Assembly: GCF_031143425.1 (NCBI RefSeq)
Contig: NC_090445.1
Coordinates: 1,196,322,691-1,196,386,690, forward strand
DNA from: Pleurodeles waltl
Taxonomy: Eukaryota > Chordata > Amphibia > Caudata > Salamandridae
DNA: 64,000 bases
Direction: 5' to 3'
Below are positions 32,141 to 42,422 of the stretch, piece after piece. Positions within the stretch are counted from its first letter, which is position 1. Each line of letters begins with the position of its first letter. The position numbers and the translations under genes were made by a program. Below the pieces are notes generated by a model, which was not told the DNA's origin, ran no database searches, and saw nothing but the letters and a program-made list of their open reading frames with translations.

Positions 32141-34186
32141 CTGGAGGTTGGGGTGTAAAACCTGCCCCTGCGACTGCGAGAGGAGGTCTGCCCTGAAAGG
32201 GAGACGGAGCGGAGGGCACATTGAGAGTTGGAGAAGGTCGGAGTACCACACCCTCCTTGGCCAATCCGGAGCTATTAAGATGACTAGCGCCCGGTCTTGG
32301 CGAATCTTCCTCAATACTCGAGGAATCAAGGGTATGGGAGGAAACGCATAAAGCAACTGGCCGCACCAGGTTATTTGAAACGCGTCCCCCAACGCTCCCT
32401 GCATCGGATACTGGAGGCTGCAGATTAACGGACAATGCGTGTTCTCCAGAGTGGCAAACAGATCTACCTGAGGAAACCCCCACCTTTGGAAGATCAAACA
32501 GGCTTGATCTGGATGGAGACGCCACTCGTGGTCTGCCGAGAATTGGCGACTGAGACCGTCCGCACGTACATTCAAGACGCCGGCCAGATGATTTGCTACC
32601 AAGCAAATCTGATGGTCCTTTGCCCAGGACCATAGTCGAAGAGCTTCTCTGCAGAGAAGGTACGACCCTACTCCTCCCTGTTTGTTTATGTATCACATCG
32701 TGGTAGTATTGTCCGTCAGGACCTGTACCGACTGACCACGAAGGGAAGGGAGGAAGGCCTTGAGAGCCAGACGTACAGCCCGTAACTCTAACAGATTGAT
32801 ATGAAACATCTGTTCCTCTGGAGACCAAAGGCCTTTGATCTCCAGATCCCCCAGATGAGCTCCCCACCCTAGAGTGGAAGCATCCGTTATGACCGTGGCC
32901 ACTGGTGGCGACTGCGCGAACTGCTTTCCTTGTGAAAGATTGTTGCTCGCAATCCACCACTTCAAGTCCACAGCAGCATCTCTGGAAATCTTGACAGCAC
33001 CTTCTAGATCTCCTTTGTGTTGAGACCACTGCCTTCGGAGGCACCACTGAAGAGCCCTCATGTGCCAGCGAGCATGCGTGACCAACAGAATGCAGGAGGC
33101 AAACAGACCGAGCATACGAAGGACCTTGAGGACTGGAACTACCGCTCCACTTCGAAACATTGGAACCAGTTCCTGAATATCTTGAATCCGCTGAGGCGGA
33201 GGAAAGGCTCGACTCAATGTTGTATCCAGTACTGCCCCTATGAACAGGAGGCGCTGAGAGGGCTCCAGGTGAGATTTGGGCTCGTTCACCGATAAGCCCA
33301 GGTCGAACAACAACTGAGTCGTTGACTGCAGATGATGCAACACAAGCTCCGGAGACTTGGCTTTGATCAACCAGTCGTCCAAGTAAGGGAATACTGCTAT
33401 CCCCTTCCTTCTGAGCTCTGCCGCAACCACCGACATCACCTTCGTGAAGACTCGAGGTGCTGAAGTAAGACCAAACGGAAGGACCGCAAACTGATAGTGC
33501 TGCGATCCTACCACAAACCGGAGATACTTCCTGTGTGACTTGAGTATCGGGATATGAAAGTAAGCATCCTGCAAGTCGACAGACACCATCCAATCTTCCT
33601 TGTTCAACGCCAAAAGCACCTGAGCTAGGGTCAGCATCTTGAACTTTTCCTGTTTGAGGAACCAATTCAAGATCCTCAGATCCAGGATTGGTCTCAACCG
33701 ACCATCCTTCTTGGGAATCAGGAAATACCTTGAGTAACAACCTCGACCCCTTTCCTGCTCTGGGACCAACTCCACCGCGCCCTTTGAAAGGAGGACTTGT
33801 ACCTCCTGTTCTAGCAACAAGAGGTGTTCTTCTGAACAATAAGATGGGCGAGGCGGGATGGGGGGCGGGAACTCCCGAAAGGGAAGGGTGTAGCCTTTTC
33901 CCACAATACTGAGAACCCAAGTGTCCGTTGTAATAGTCTTCCACTTGCAGAGAAAATGCCGTAATCTTCCCCCTACAGGAGAGGAGTGAGTGGGAAATGG
34001 TGGAAGCCTAAGGCTGCTTTCCCTGCTGCACCCCTCCAGAGGACGAGGAAGAGGCAGAGTGCTGCTGAGAGGCTCCTCTGGTGCTGGCCCTACCTCTCCC
34101 TCTAAAAGATCTATAGGGATGGGAAGAGGCAGGTTGCTGGAATCTCCCCCGAAAGGAAGAGGAGGAAGAGCCACGCCCAAATCCAC
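32099..34186 (-). pseudogene. DIRS reverse transcriptase/RNase H, one internal TGA
   Basis: The RT domain is complete: SRYFLIPKKDGRLRPILDLR, VSVDLQDAYFHIPI (motif A Asp), FAVLPFGLTSAPRVFTKVM (motif B) and the catalytic YLDD in AVFPYLDDWLIKA. RNase H follows with VITDASTLGWGAHL, HINLLELRAV and LTDNTTTM. A TGA at 32695-32693, at a position where related elements have Trp, stops the frame. The same frame then continues open to 32099 with the end of RNase H (VLNVRADGLSR) and the conserved DIRS C-terminal segment (PQVDLFATLEN, LLYAFPPIPLIPRVLRKI). The start at 34186 overlaps the gag-like ORF. It copies the element's RNA into DNA and carries only this one visible lesion. Confidence 0.9.
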
Positions 34187-36107
34187 GAAACCTCCTGAAA
34201 AATCTGGAAGAGGCAGAGGAAGAAGGAGCCTGGAGCCCTAACGATTTGGCTGTGGCCCTGCTCTCCTTAAATCGCTCCAAGGCCGAATCTGCCTTGGCCC
34301 CAAACAGTTTGTCCCCATCAAACGGGAGGTCCAATAGGGTTGACTGCACATCCGCAGAAAACCCCGAATTACGGAGCCAGGCCTGTCTCCTTGCCACCAC
34401 AGCCGTGCCCATTGCCCTAGCCACCGAGTCGGTCGTGTCCAGCCCAGACTGAATAATCTGGGTCGCCGCAGCCTGGGCGTCCGAAACAACATCCAAAAGA
34501 CCCTGGGGAAGCTCCGTAAATGATGACGAAATGTCATCCATAAGAGCTTGGATGTATCTCCCCAGAATGCAAGTTGCGTTGGTGGCCTTCAACGCCAGAC
34601 TGCAGGATGAAAACATTTTCTTGGACTGCGCATCCAGCTTTTTCGAGTCCCTGTCTCCAGGCACCGTCGGGAAAGATCCAGGCGCTGATTTTGATGAACA
34701 GGAGGCTTGCACCACCAAGCTCTCCGGTGTAGGGTGTCTAGAAAGAAAGCCAGGGTCAGATGGCGCAGCTCGATACCTCCTGGCGACAGCCCTATGAACC
34801 GCTGAGGAAGATACTGGCCTCTTCCACACCTCTAGCACCGGATCAAGCAAAGCCTCATTAAACGGCAAGAGAGGCTCTGCTGCAGCAGAGGCCGGATGTA
34901 GCACCTCCGTTAGAAGATTCTGCTTCGCCTCTGCCACCGGCAAAGGCAGGTCCAGAAAGTTAGCTGCCTTCCGTACTACAGCGTGAAAGGAAGCCGCCTC
35001 CTCCGTATATTCCCCTGGAGACGAAAGATCCCACTCAGGGGAAGTGTCCAGCCCACTGGCTGTATCCAGACCATGCAGCCCATCACCAGAGTCCTCCAGT
35101 TCTCCTTCCTCCAGGACTCGTTGGTACTCCTGCTCTTCCAATAGACTAAGAGCCCGTCTCCTCGAATGTAGCCTCTGCTCGATACGCGGAGTCGACATGG
35201 CCTCCGCCGAAGTCGAAGATCGGCGCCGATCCCCAGAAGCAACCGACGCCGCGTCCGGCGCCACAGGCAACTTCGACGCCGATGAAAGAGCAGGACGAAG
35301 AGAACTTGGAGCAGATGGACCCACCGGAGTCACAGGACGAAATCCCGACGTCGACGGGATGGAAATCTCCGGGGCCAATCCCTCTGAAGCCACCGGAGCG
35401 GCCACCGGCGCCGACACCGGCGCCGAGCCCACGTTCCCAAAAGGGAGAAAGGGCATAAAGGGTGCTGGCCGTAGAGGCGCAGGATCACCCAATGAAAAGG
35501 CCAAAGGACCAGCCGGAGCACCCCCTGGAGCCATCTGTTGGAAGATGGTATACATCGCATTTAGGAATGCGGTACTATCGGCTCCAGGGGTGGGAAAAGC
35601 CGGATACTGGGGTGCCTGTATCGAAGGCGACCCCGACGCCGGCCTCGACGTCTGCGACGCCGGAGACAACACCAGAGGCTGCATCACCTCAATCACCGAC
35701 GCCTGCCCAGGTGAAGTCGGTGACGCCGGAGAGGGCAACGGCGTCGACGGATGCGGCGTGACCGTGGGACTGACCTCCCAAGTCCTCCGGCGCCGATCCG
35801 AAGGCGACCTGGAACGAGTCTCCTTGCTTGAATGGCGCCGTGAATCTCTACGGCGCCGGGAGTCTCGATGACGCCGATGCCTTGGCGAAGAAGACTTCTT
35901 GTGATGCTTTTCTTTCTTCGACTTCGCCATAAACAACTTAGCCTCACGTTCCTTGAGGGCCTTCGGATTCATGTGCTGGCATGAATCGCAAGTTGAGACG
36001 TCGTGGTCGGAGCTCAAACACCAAAGGCAGTCGGAGTGAGGATCTGTAACTGACATCTTGCCCCCACACTCTCGACAAGGCTTGAAACCCGACTTTCTCT
36101 GCGACAT
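34008..36107 (-). CDS. DIRS gag-like protein, 699 aa, intact
   Basis: The first ORF of the DIRS element, starting 284 bp inside the right terminus. The N-terminus has three CxxC pairs and a His (CRECGGKMSVTDPHSDC, then CLSSDHDVSTCDSC), probably a zinc-binding module. A Lys/Arg/Ser-rich segment follows (HRRHRDSRRRRDSRR), then a long Pro/Ser/Ala-rich linker and a helical capsid-like region (around LPLPVAEAKQNLLTEVLH and ATNATCILGRYIQALMDD). The C-terminus is rich in RG, FRG and Ser (FRRFRGFGRGSSSS), expected to bind RNA. Its end overlaps the RT ORF in a different frame. The function in DIRS elements is thought to resemble gag, but this is less well characterised than in LTR elements. Confidence 0.85.
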   Translation of the reverse strand: MSQRKSGFKPCRECGGKMSVTDPHSDCLWCLSSDHDVSTCDSCQHMNPKALKEREAKLFMAKSKKEKHHKKSSSPRHRRHRDSRRRRDSRRHSSKETRSRSPSDRRRRTWEVSPTVTPHPSTPLPSPASPTSPGQASVIEVMQPLVLSPASQTSRPASGSPSIQAPQYPAFPTPGADSTAFLNAMYTIFQQMAPGGAPAGPLAFSLGDPAPLRPAPFMPFLPFGNVGSAPVSAPVAAPVASEGLAPEISIPSTSGFRPVTPVGPSAPSSLRPALSSASKLPVAPDAASVASGDRRRSSTSAEAMSTPRIEQRLHSRRRALSLLEEQEYQRVLEEGELEDSGDGLHGLDTASGLDTSPEWDLSSPGEYTEEAASFHAVVRKAANFLDLPLPVAEAKQNLLTEVLHPASAAAEPLLPFNEALLDPVLEVWKRPVSSSAVHRAVARRYRAAPSDPGFLSRHPTPESLVVQASCSSKSAPGSFPTVPGDRDSKKLDAQSKKMFSSCSLALKATNATCILGRYIQALMDDISSSFTELPQGLLDVVSDAQAAATQIIQSGLDTTDSVARAMGTAVVARRQAWLRNSGFSADVQSTLLDLPFDGDKLFGAKADSALERFKESRATAKSLGLQAPSSSASSRFFRRFRGFGRGSSSSSFRGRFQQPASSHPYRSFRGRGRASTRGASQQHSASSSSSGGVQQGKQP

Positions 36108-36207
36108 TATTACTGCAGAGAAGGACTATGCAGCAAAAAATACACTGTAACCACAAAAGTAACAGTTGCTCCCTCGAAGATAACCGTTTCGAATGCACGG
36201 AAAAAAG

Positions 36208-36391
36208 GGAACTGATGTCGGCACGCCGTCGAGGACCTCTTATTGCCTGTATGACGTCAGACGGCGTCGCGTGGGCTAGAGTGACGTCCTCGTCGACGTG
36301 CAGAGACTAGGAAGAAGATTTCCGTCGAATGCTGGCGCCATGGGAGTATTCATTAGGTGAGGAATCCACAGGTAGTTGTATCCATCAGAAA
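36208..36391 (-). repeat. DIRS right inverted terminal repeat
   Basis: Complement of the left terminal repeat. It ends at GGTAGTTGTATCCATCAGAA just before the LINE sequence resumes. Confidence 0.88.
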
Positions 36392-36560
36392 GAGGAATAT
36401 TCAAATCCCGCTTGTTACCGCCGTTTGATATTGTTACTTGACTCCCTGGTGAAAGTCACAGGAAAAATACTGTTGAACCGATTAGAAGACTGGTCAGAGG
36501 CCAATGATATCCTCTCAGACTAGCAATATGGTTTGTGCTATGGTCTAGGAACAATTTGAT
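36392..36560 (+). pseudogene. LINE reverse transcriptase, continuation after the DIRS insertion
   Basis: The frame that stopped at IYKK before 20323 resumes here with the next RT motif: SNPACYRRLILLLDSLVKV and ILLNRLEDWSEANDILSD, then a stop and a decayed QQYGFxxGLGT-like segment to about 36560. The fit of the two sides at one residue shows that the DIRS element inserted into a pre-existing LINE. After 36560 the RT is too decayed to follow. Confidence 0.75.
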
Positions 36561-37085
36561 TTAGAGGTATGTGTGTGGAATTTGCGCCTGTCAGTGTGGC
36601 AAATACACTTCCTGTACCATGCAGATGGTGGAAGTTGTGCTGCATTTTCAGTGCGCCACTATAATGGTGATGAATACTTCACCATGGTGTCTCAGGTTTC
36701 TCGACCAAAATTAATGCGTCTGCTAAGGGTCTATCTAGCCACTTTGGTGATGTAAAATCTGATAGAAAGATTGGAAGTGGTAGATGGTGGGGGTTCTGCC
36801 ACCAACTGACCACTGAGCATATTAAGCATATTATACTTCATGAAAGTTGGCGAAACGTTTCAAGGTGTTTTTTCACACATGTAACCTTAACAAACAAAGT
36901 TGCAAACCAGAAACCTCAGATAGATTTGCCACCATTCCTTTTTGTACCAACAGCAGTGCTGGAGGAGACTCTGATTGTGTATTTCTGTTGGCAGACATTT
37001 CTATTCATATATTATGTTGCAATGATCAAAATAAAAAACAGTAAAATAGAAAAAAGTATTCAATAGTTGTTTTTTCAGAGACTTC
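36561..37085. other. No recognised gene, probable LINE remnant
   Basis: AT-rich with scattered stops. It may be the decayed remainder of the LINE, but I cannot align any RT motif to it. Confidence 0.35.
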
Positions 37086-37092
37086 CTAGCTT

Positions 37093-37530
37093 ATGAAAAC
37101 TGTTAAGTACAATATGTATAAACTGCTTCGACTACCCAAGCATGCATCAGTGGCTGTCTTTCTTCGTGACCTGTACTGGCTCACAGTGGATAGGCGAATC
37201 CAGTTTAAGGCACTTTGTGTAATGCATAAAAATAATTCTCAGTCTGGTCCACAGTACCTGCAAAAATTGTTTGTCCCCTACCACCCCTCCTGCGCATTGC
37301 GCTCGAGTGATCAGTCCCTCGATACAGTCCCCATAATCAAATGGACTCGGATGAGTGGCCATTCCTTTTTTTTCCGAGGCCCTAAGCTCTGGACCACTTC
37401 CTGAGTATCTGAGAAGTTACCCTTCTCTGACAACTTTCCAAAAGGATCTGAAAATGTGGCTATTTTAAGTCGCAATATGTCTAGGTTGCCATTTGGCTGG
37501 GCAACCTTCCGGAATAGCTACACGTTATAT
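37093..37530 (+). pseudogene. CR1/L2-type LINE, 3' end of ORF2
   Basis: The open frame 37093-37404 encodes the conserved C-terminal block of CR1/L2-like elements: LYWLTVDRRIQFKALCVMHK, GPQYLQKLFVPYHPS, LRSSDQSL and the FRGPKLW motif. It continues frameshifted (LRSYPSLTTF-like) to about 37530. Upstream RT motifs are absent, as usual for a 5'-truncated copy. It is separate from the LINE split by the DIRS element. Confidence 0.8.
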
Positions 37531-38422
37531 ACAAAATTAAAAAAATATATTTTTTTAAATGAATGTACACTTTCCAATTGAATGTGATTCTAAACCAAAC
37601 AATACTACACTGTGGCAGATATACTGATTTAGAAATTCAGCTGCTGTTTTGGTGTATCATTTTAGCCTGTATTTCAGCATTAACTCAATGAGTTGCTTTT
37701 AACATGAATAATGAAAAGAATAGGCAGAGCATTTCTGTGAACATTAAAAACCAATGATACAACAAATCAATGTAGGCATATAGGTAAGCCTGAAGTCGGA
37801 AAGAGAAATAGATATACAATAAGGAATGGAATGATCACTTTTTAATAATGTTTTATTAACTGTTAAACTTGGATGCATGTACATATGAACATAAATACAG
37901 ACACATTTGTGTTGATTGGTAACATTGTGTGTGAGTTTCTAAATAATGACAAATAGATTGAAATAAATACTGAAGTTTTATTTAACGTGAGGCGTCAATG
38001 AGTTGCTCATAAAAATGTCTGTTCACTGCTGTTGTCAAGACTTTGGTACTTGTTCTGCAAGCCAATGTGTTGCTTAGTGGCATCATATATTTGGCTTAAA
38101 AAAGTTTGTTTACGTTGTTAACATTGCTGGGATCTTACGTGCTTTGTTAAAATAGTCAAAATCATTCTTGTTAAAATTTGACTTGTGCGGAGAAATGTTG
38201 ATCTTTGATTTGTCTGTATGCCAGCATTTCCTTTAAAGGAGATATGCTTAACGGAGTCATCTGCAGATACTCATCTTGTTTAGATGAGTGTCTACTCGAA
38301 CTGCAGTGCACCGATGGTTGAAGAAATATCTGCTAATATGGTTTATAAAGCCACACTGATTGTACTTATATTTGTAGAAAGACTCTTACAGCTTACATGT
38401 GCAATTTCCTTAAAAAGACTAT
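37531..38422. other. No recognised gene, AT-rich
   Basis: About 0.9 kb of AT-rich DNA. No reading frame, terminal repeat or tandem repeat was recognised. Confidence 0.4.
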
Positions 38423-38556
38423 GGGCCTGATTACAACTTTGGAGGAGGTGTTAATCTGTCCCAAAAGTGAAGGTAAAGTGACAGATATACCACCAGCTGT
38501 ATTACGAGTCCATTATATCCTATGGAACTCGTAATACGGCTGGTGGTATATCCGTT
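38423..38556. mobile_element. Palindromic MITE, right arm truncated
   Basis: It begins GGGCCTGATTACAACTTTGG. Its centre is a long hairpin: GATATACCACCAGCTGTATT (38484 onward) pairs with AATACGGCTGGTGGTATATC (38533-38552) around CATTATATCCTATGG. The left arm continues about 60 bp beyond the pairing, but the right arm stops abruptly at 38556, exactly where the 2.1-kb repeat copy begins. Confidence 0.75.
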
Positions 38557-40672
38557 GTTGCAATCCTAGCTGTAGTCAGTGCGGCCATTGTCCAGGGCTG
38601 GGAACACCTTCTTCTCATGCATCAAAATTACTAAGTCGCAACTTCTAGTGCAGGACATTTCAACAAGCAGTTCTCAGAAGAAAGTTTGAAGACATGTACA
38701 GATCGCTTGGTCTGTTGCATGTGAATAATGAACAATATTAATTATCGGCTTTCACAAAACATTTACGAACATTTATTTATGCCATGCAACTTAACATATG
38801 TCTTAGTCGACTATGCCCAAAACTCCACAGCTCATCATTGCTCATATATTCTAGACAAATACACAATATTAATACGTTATGATCCACTAATACATTTTAT
38901 TCTACATGTGCACATTATTTAAACTTTAAGAACAAATTATTTATTAGTTGTCATATGCGTTATGGTGGCCACTCAAGTGGGAACATTCTCCAAAGCACCT
39001 AGTTTCAATGTTAGCCTAATTCATGTAAATCTTTAATCATTAATCAATGCAAATTTCAGTAGTAATTTCCCTTGCCCTCCGTAGTCAGTTAGGCTGCCAC
39101 TGCCTCTCCCACCTTCCCAGCTTGGGCAATTTGTTGCATCTGCTCCCTCCTCCCTGCCCTCAATAATTTGAGTCTGTGCCCCTGACATCTACCTCCCCAC
39201 AGTATTCAAAAGAACAACTAGATTGCTAACATTCTATATTTATTACAAAGGTGGGGCACACCTGATGTCATCTTGAGGTAATCAAAAATATAATCCCTAA
39301 AGCATTTTCTTTAGAAAGTATAAAATTTAGAGGATCTTATTCCCATTGATGGTTACTGCAATAAAAAAAAAATCCAATCACTGCAATGCAATGGGACTCG
39401 CATTTGCTCGAGTTAGAGCTATTACTGTTTTAAATTCCTAACTGAACTTTTCTTGCCACAAACATTGAAAATTAAAAGTAAAACAGTTGACATAAGCAAG
39501 CCAATTCAAAGGTCCATGGCCTCCATCAGCGAGGGCGTGAAGGTGAGACACATAAGGAAAAAGAAGTTCACTTGCAGTCAAAAGTATCAGCAAACGTGCA
39601 ATTACCCATGTAACAGGGTTGATGGCCAAGTAGGTAACAAAACTGCCCCAAGGAGGGACAAACGTAAAACATTTACCAATGATAACAAAGGATTTTTGAA
39701 AGGCAAGCCCATCAACAAGTGATAGTGATGGGTGTGCGGTGGGGGTGATTAAAAGCTCACCAATATATTACAACACGTCAGAGCGCTTGTGCGCCTGACC
39801 TAATAAAATGAGGGCATATTTTCTGAGTTCTCAAATAGCGACAAAGCACTTTTACATTATTTGCTATCTTTATGTACCAAAATGAATGTGTCCTTGTGTA
39901 ATGTAACTGATGCTCATGTAAAGCACTCCCATACATTCTGGTCAAGTCTGCGCTGTATAAAACTGCAGAAAATCACAAAAAATAGGTTTTTCTGCTCACT
40001 TCTGTCAGTGGGCTATCCTTGGGCTACATTTGGGTGATATGTGTGCTACATTTGGGTTCTTTTTCTCTGGTGGACATCTTGGGAGACTTATTTGTTATAA
40101 AGGTAGGTAATTTCCTTATTTACTGCAGCATCTTCAGCAGAAAATGCTTTTAGTTTTCCACTTTGATTCCAAATGATGGGGTTCAGATGTGCCACATTTT
40201 TGGCATAAATTCAGAATGTTAGCACTCTAGTTGCTCATTAGAACACTGCAAGCTGCTGATCACCAGGGAGTTAACCGGCAGTCTGTTGCTGGTGTATGAA
40301 TGTTTTAATGAAATAGAAGAGAAATATATTTGAGAATTCTCTTAAAACATGTCCTAATTTTTCTTTCTACAGCACTAACCATAATTTCTGTGACAAAATG
40401 AACCCGCTCATTTTGTCCCCTTGTAAATTACATGTTTCAAGTTTTACCAGTTTGATTCAATCAAAATGGGTTCGGGTATGCTACACTTTTGTCATAAGTA
40501 AGACTATTAGTGCTCTAGTTGTTCTTTAGAACACTGGGAGGCTGCAGTAAAACACAAGAGTGTCAACCGACAGTCTGCTCCTGTTGGATTGGAAGTACAT
40601 GTTTTACTGACAATGTCAGACTTCATATAGCTGAGAAAGATAGTGTAAATTTACAGAATATATGCTCTCACT
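38557..40672 (+). repeat. 2.1-kb direct repeat, copy 1
   Basis: The block starting GTTGCAATCCTAGCTGTAGT and ending ATGCTCTCACT recurs at 42423-44557 in the same orientation at high identity. It has no protein-like frame. It contains CCCTCCTCCCTGCCCTCAAT-type C/T-rich blocks. The ends look like TG...CA, but no target duplication, primer site or polypurine tract supports an LTR. Confidence 0.9.
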
Positions 40673-42422
40673 GCCTGTCCATTATGGTGAGCTTGCTGAC
40701 CTTGCCTCTTTCCCCTCTACTCTCTGTTGTCCATGTGCACGGCCCTGTTCCCTCCCTATTGCTTTCCATGGTCCTATGTGCTGCACTGCTGTCCCGCTAG
40801 CCCTGTGCGGTGTATTGTGCTGCTGCAATCCCTGATGGTTGGCCTGTAAGGTCAGTTGGTGCCCCTGCCCATCTCCCTCCTGCCCTCTGTTATACAAGCC
40901 TATTCACCTGCCCCATTCCTCCTGGCCTCAGTGATCCAATGTACCATACTTGCCAACATTTTGAACTTGGTAAGAGGAGGGGGGTTTAAAAAAATAACCT
41001 GGCAAAATTATTTTCCTCATTGACTTACATTGTAAAAAAAGGATATTTTAAGCAGGAGACAGATAATATAAAGCCCTTTTGGACTTAAAAACATTGTGAG
41101 TCTCCTGCCTGAATCAGGTCTGTTGGCATGTAAGGTTGCACTGTAACTGCCTTTTCTTCTGCCCTTAATGGTCTGTATATTGCCACAGTCTCACTTGCCA
41201 TTTGTGCATGATTTGTTTGTTGCCACTGTGAGTGCATCTGGCATTATTTGGTCTTTTGTAATTTATTTATAAGGGGACGCAATAGAGGTTTGATGGACCT
41301 TTTGACTACGCTGAGAGTGATTCTTCCATGTACACAATCTTGTTCATAAGCTAATCAGCAACAACATAACATAAACAACAAATTAATTACCAAACTTTTG
41401 AGACAGTAATCTTCATGCACCATGACCCATGTGGCCATGAATAACTGCGCCTTTTAGTAAAATTAAAACATTTATGTCCCTATATTAACAATGCTAATAT
41501 AAAGTTGATAAATATCAAACCCAGATGAAAAGCATATGCAAACAACACAGGCTGACCAAAGCGTTGAAAGAATCTCAATTTAATTAATGCATTAATGATT
41601 CAACCTTCAAGAGTTAAAGTACAAATTAGTAGCATCAATGACTGAAACACAGAGATAACATACATCTAGATTTCACAGGTGAACAAACTCAATTCTTAGT
41701 TAATGCCATTTGTAAGCATGTGACTCTAACTAACCCTCCAATTCGAATGGCATGTTTGGGCTTCATGCAAAAGTCATATAGTCAAAAGTTAATTTAGAAA
41801 ATATCTAACTAGGGCTCTATCAAAATAGCGGTTGGTACCTAAAGAAAATAACAATAATCTATAGCAGAAACAATAGCATTTTGTTATACCTCTCCCCAGT
41901 GGATCAGCAAGCTGCGATTTCTCTTATTCAGTTTGACATTCGTCTGGTCAGTGTCAGCAACAGGACAGTAAAAAGAAATGGCTCAGCCACAGTTGGGCTC
42001 TAAGTTAACTGAACCAACTTAAAGGTCATCAAGCTAAGGAATCGGTACTAACACACTCTAAAGGGATGGTTAGGAGGGAAAGGAACATCAGGAACTGCTT
42101 TCCTCAGAAATTACTGCTAAAGGATAGAGAATAGGATAGAATGGGCTAGAACTACTGGACTGACTGACAAAAGACAGGGAATGGACCTGAACAGGACTAG
42201 AATGAAAAACCAACTCTGTCTCTTTTGCAAAGTGTAGTCTGTATATACTAAAGTCCATAAAGCATTTTCTCACGCCGTCATTGGTCAGTAAATCGTACGT
42301 TCGCAGTAGGACCAATAGATTCTAAATCCTAAATCTAAAATATAACTAGACAGTCTTTCACACACCAATGATTGGCTCCTCTTCTCCCGTTCCCATTGTC
42401 AGTTTCGTCAGGTAACATTTTA
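40673..42422. other. Spacer between the 2.1-kb repeat copies
   Basis: No gene recognised. The first 300 bp are C/T-rich and loosely resemble the CTCCCTCCTGCCCTCAAT blocks within the flanking copies. A short MITE-like element lies at 40942-41134. The remainder is AT-rich. Confidence 0.45.
40942..41134. mobile_element. Short MITE-like element, about 190 bp
   Basis: The left end TACCATACTTGCCAACATTT and the right end read in inverse, CCTTACATGCCAACAGACCT, form an imperfect inverted repeat (core TTGCCAACA/ATGCCAACA). Internal GGGGGGTTTAAAAAAATAAC and AGGAGACAGA / TCTCCTGCCT sections are non-coding. The superfamily is not assigned. Confidence 0.5.

Larger units (their letters stand above)
20323..36391 (-). 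mobile_element. DIRS-type tyrosine-recombinase retrotransposon, interrupted twice
   Basis: The ends are inverted terminal repeats of about 200 bp (20323-20538 and 36208-36391), sharing CTACCTGTGGATTCCTCACC and the following CATGGCGCCAGCATTCGACG. Between them, on the minus strand, lie a gag-like ORF, an RT/RNase H ORF and a tyrosine recombinase, which is the DIRS gene order. An internal complementary region at 22411-22521 carries complements of both termini back to back, the hallmark of DIRS. No LTR, integrase or target duplication is present. Subtracting the Tc1 element (20721-22282) and the LTR element (23458-31958 plus its duplicated 5 bp) leaves about 6.0 kb, a normal DIRS length. Its insertion split a LINE. 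It is inactive through at least an in-frame stop, a frameshift and the LTR insertion. Confidence 0.92.

Noticed and set aside
31953..33944. 663-residue minus-strand frame as a single DIRS protein
   Set aside because: Most of it overlaps the RT/RNase H gene in another frame and has no domain; only the last about 60 residues are the recombinase start.
35044..35871. 275-residue plus-strand frame rich in Gly/Ala/Asp
   Set aside because: Antisense to the intact DIRS gag-like ORF.
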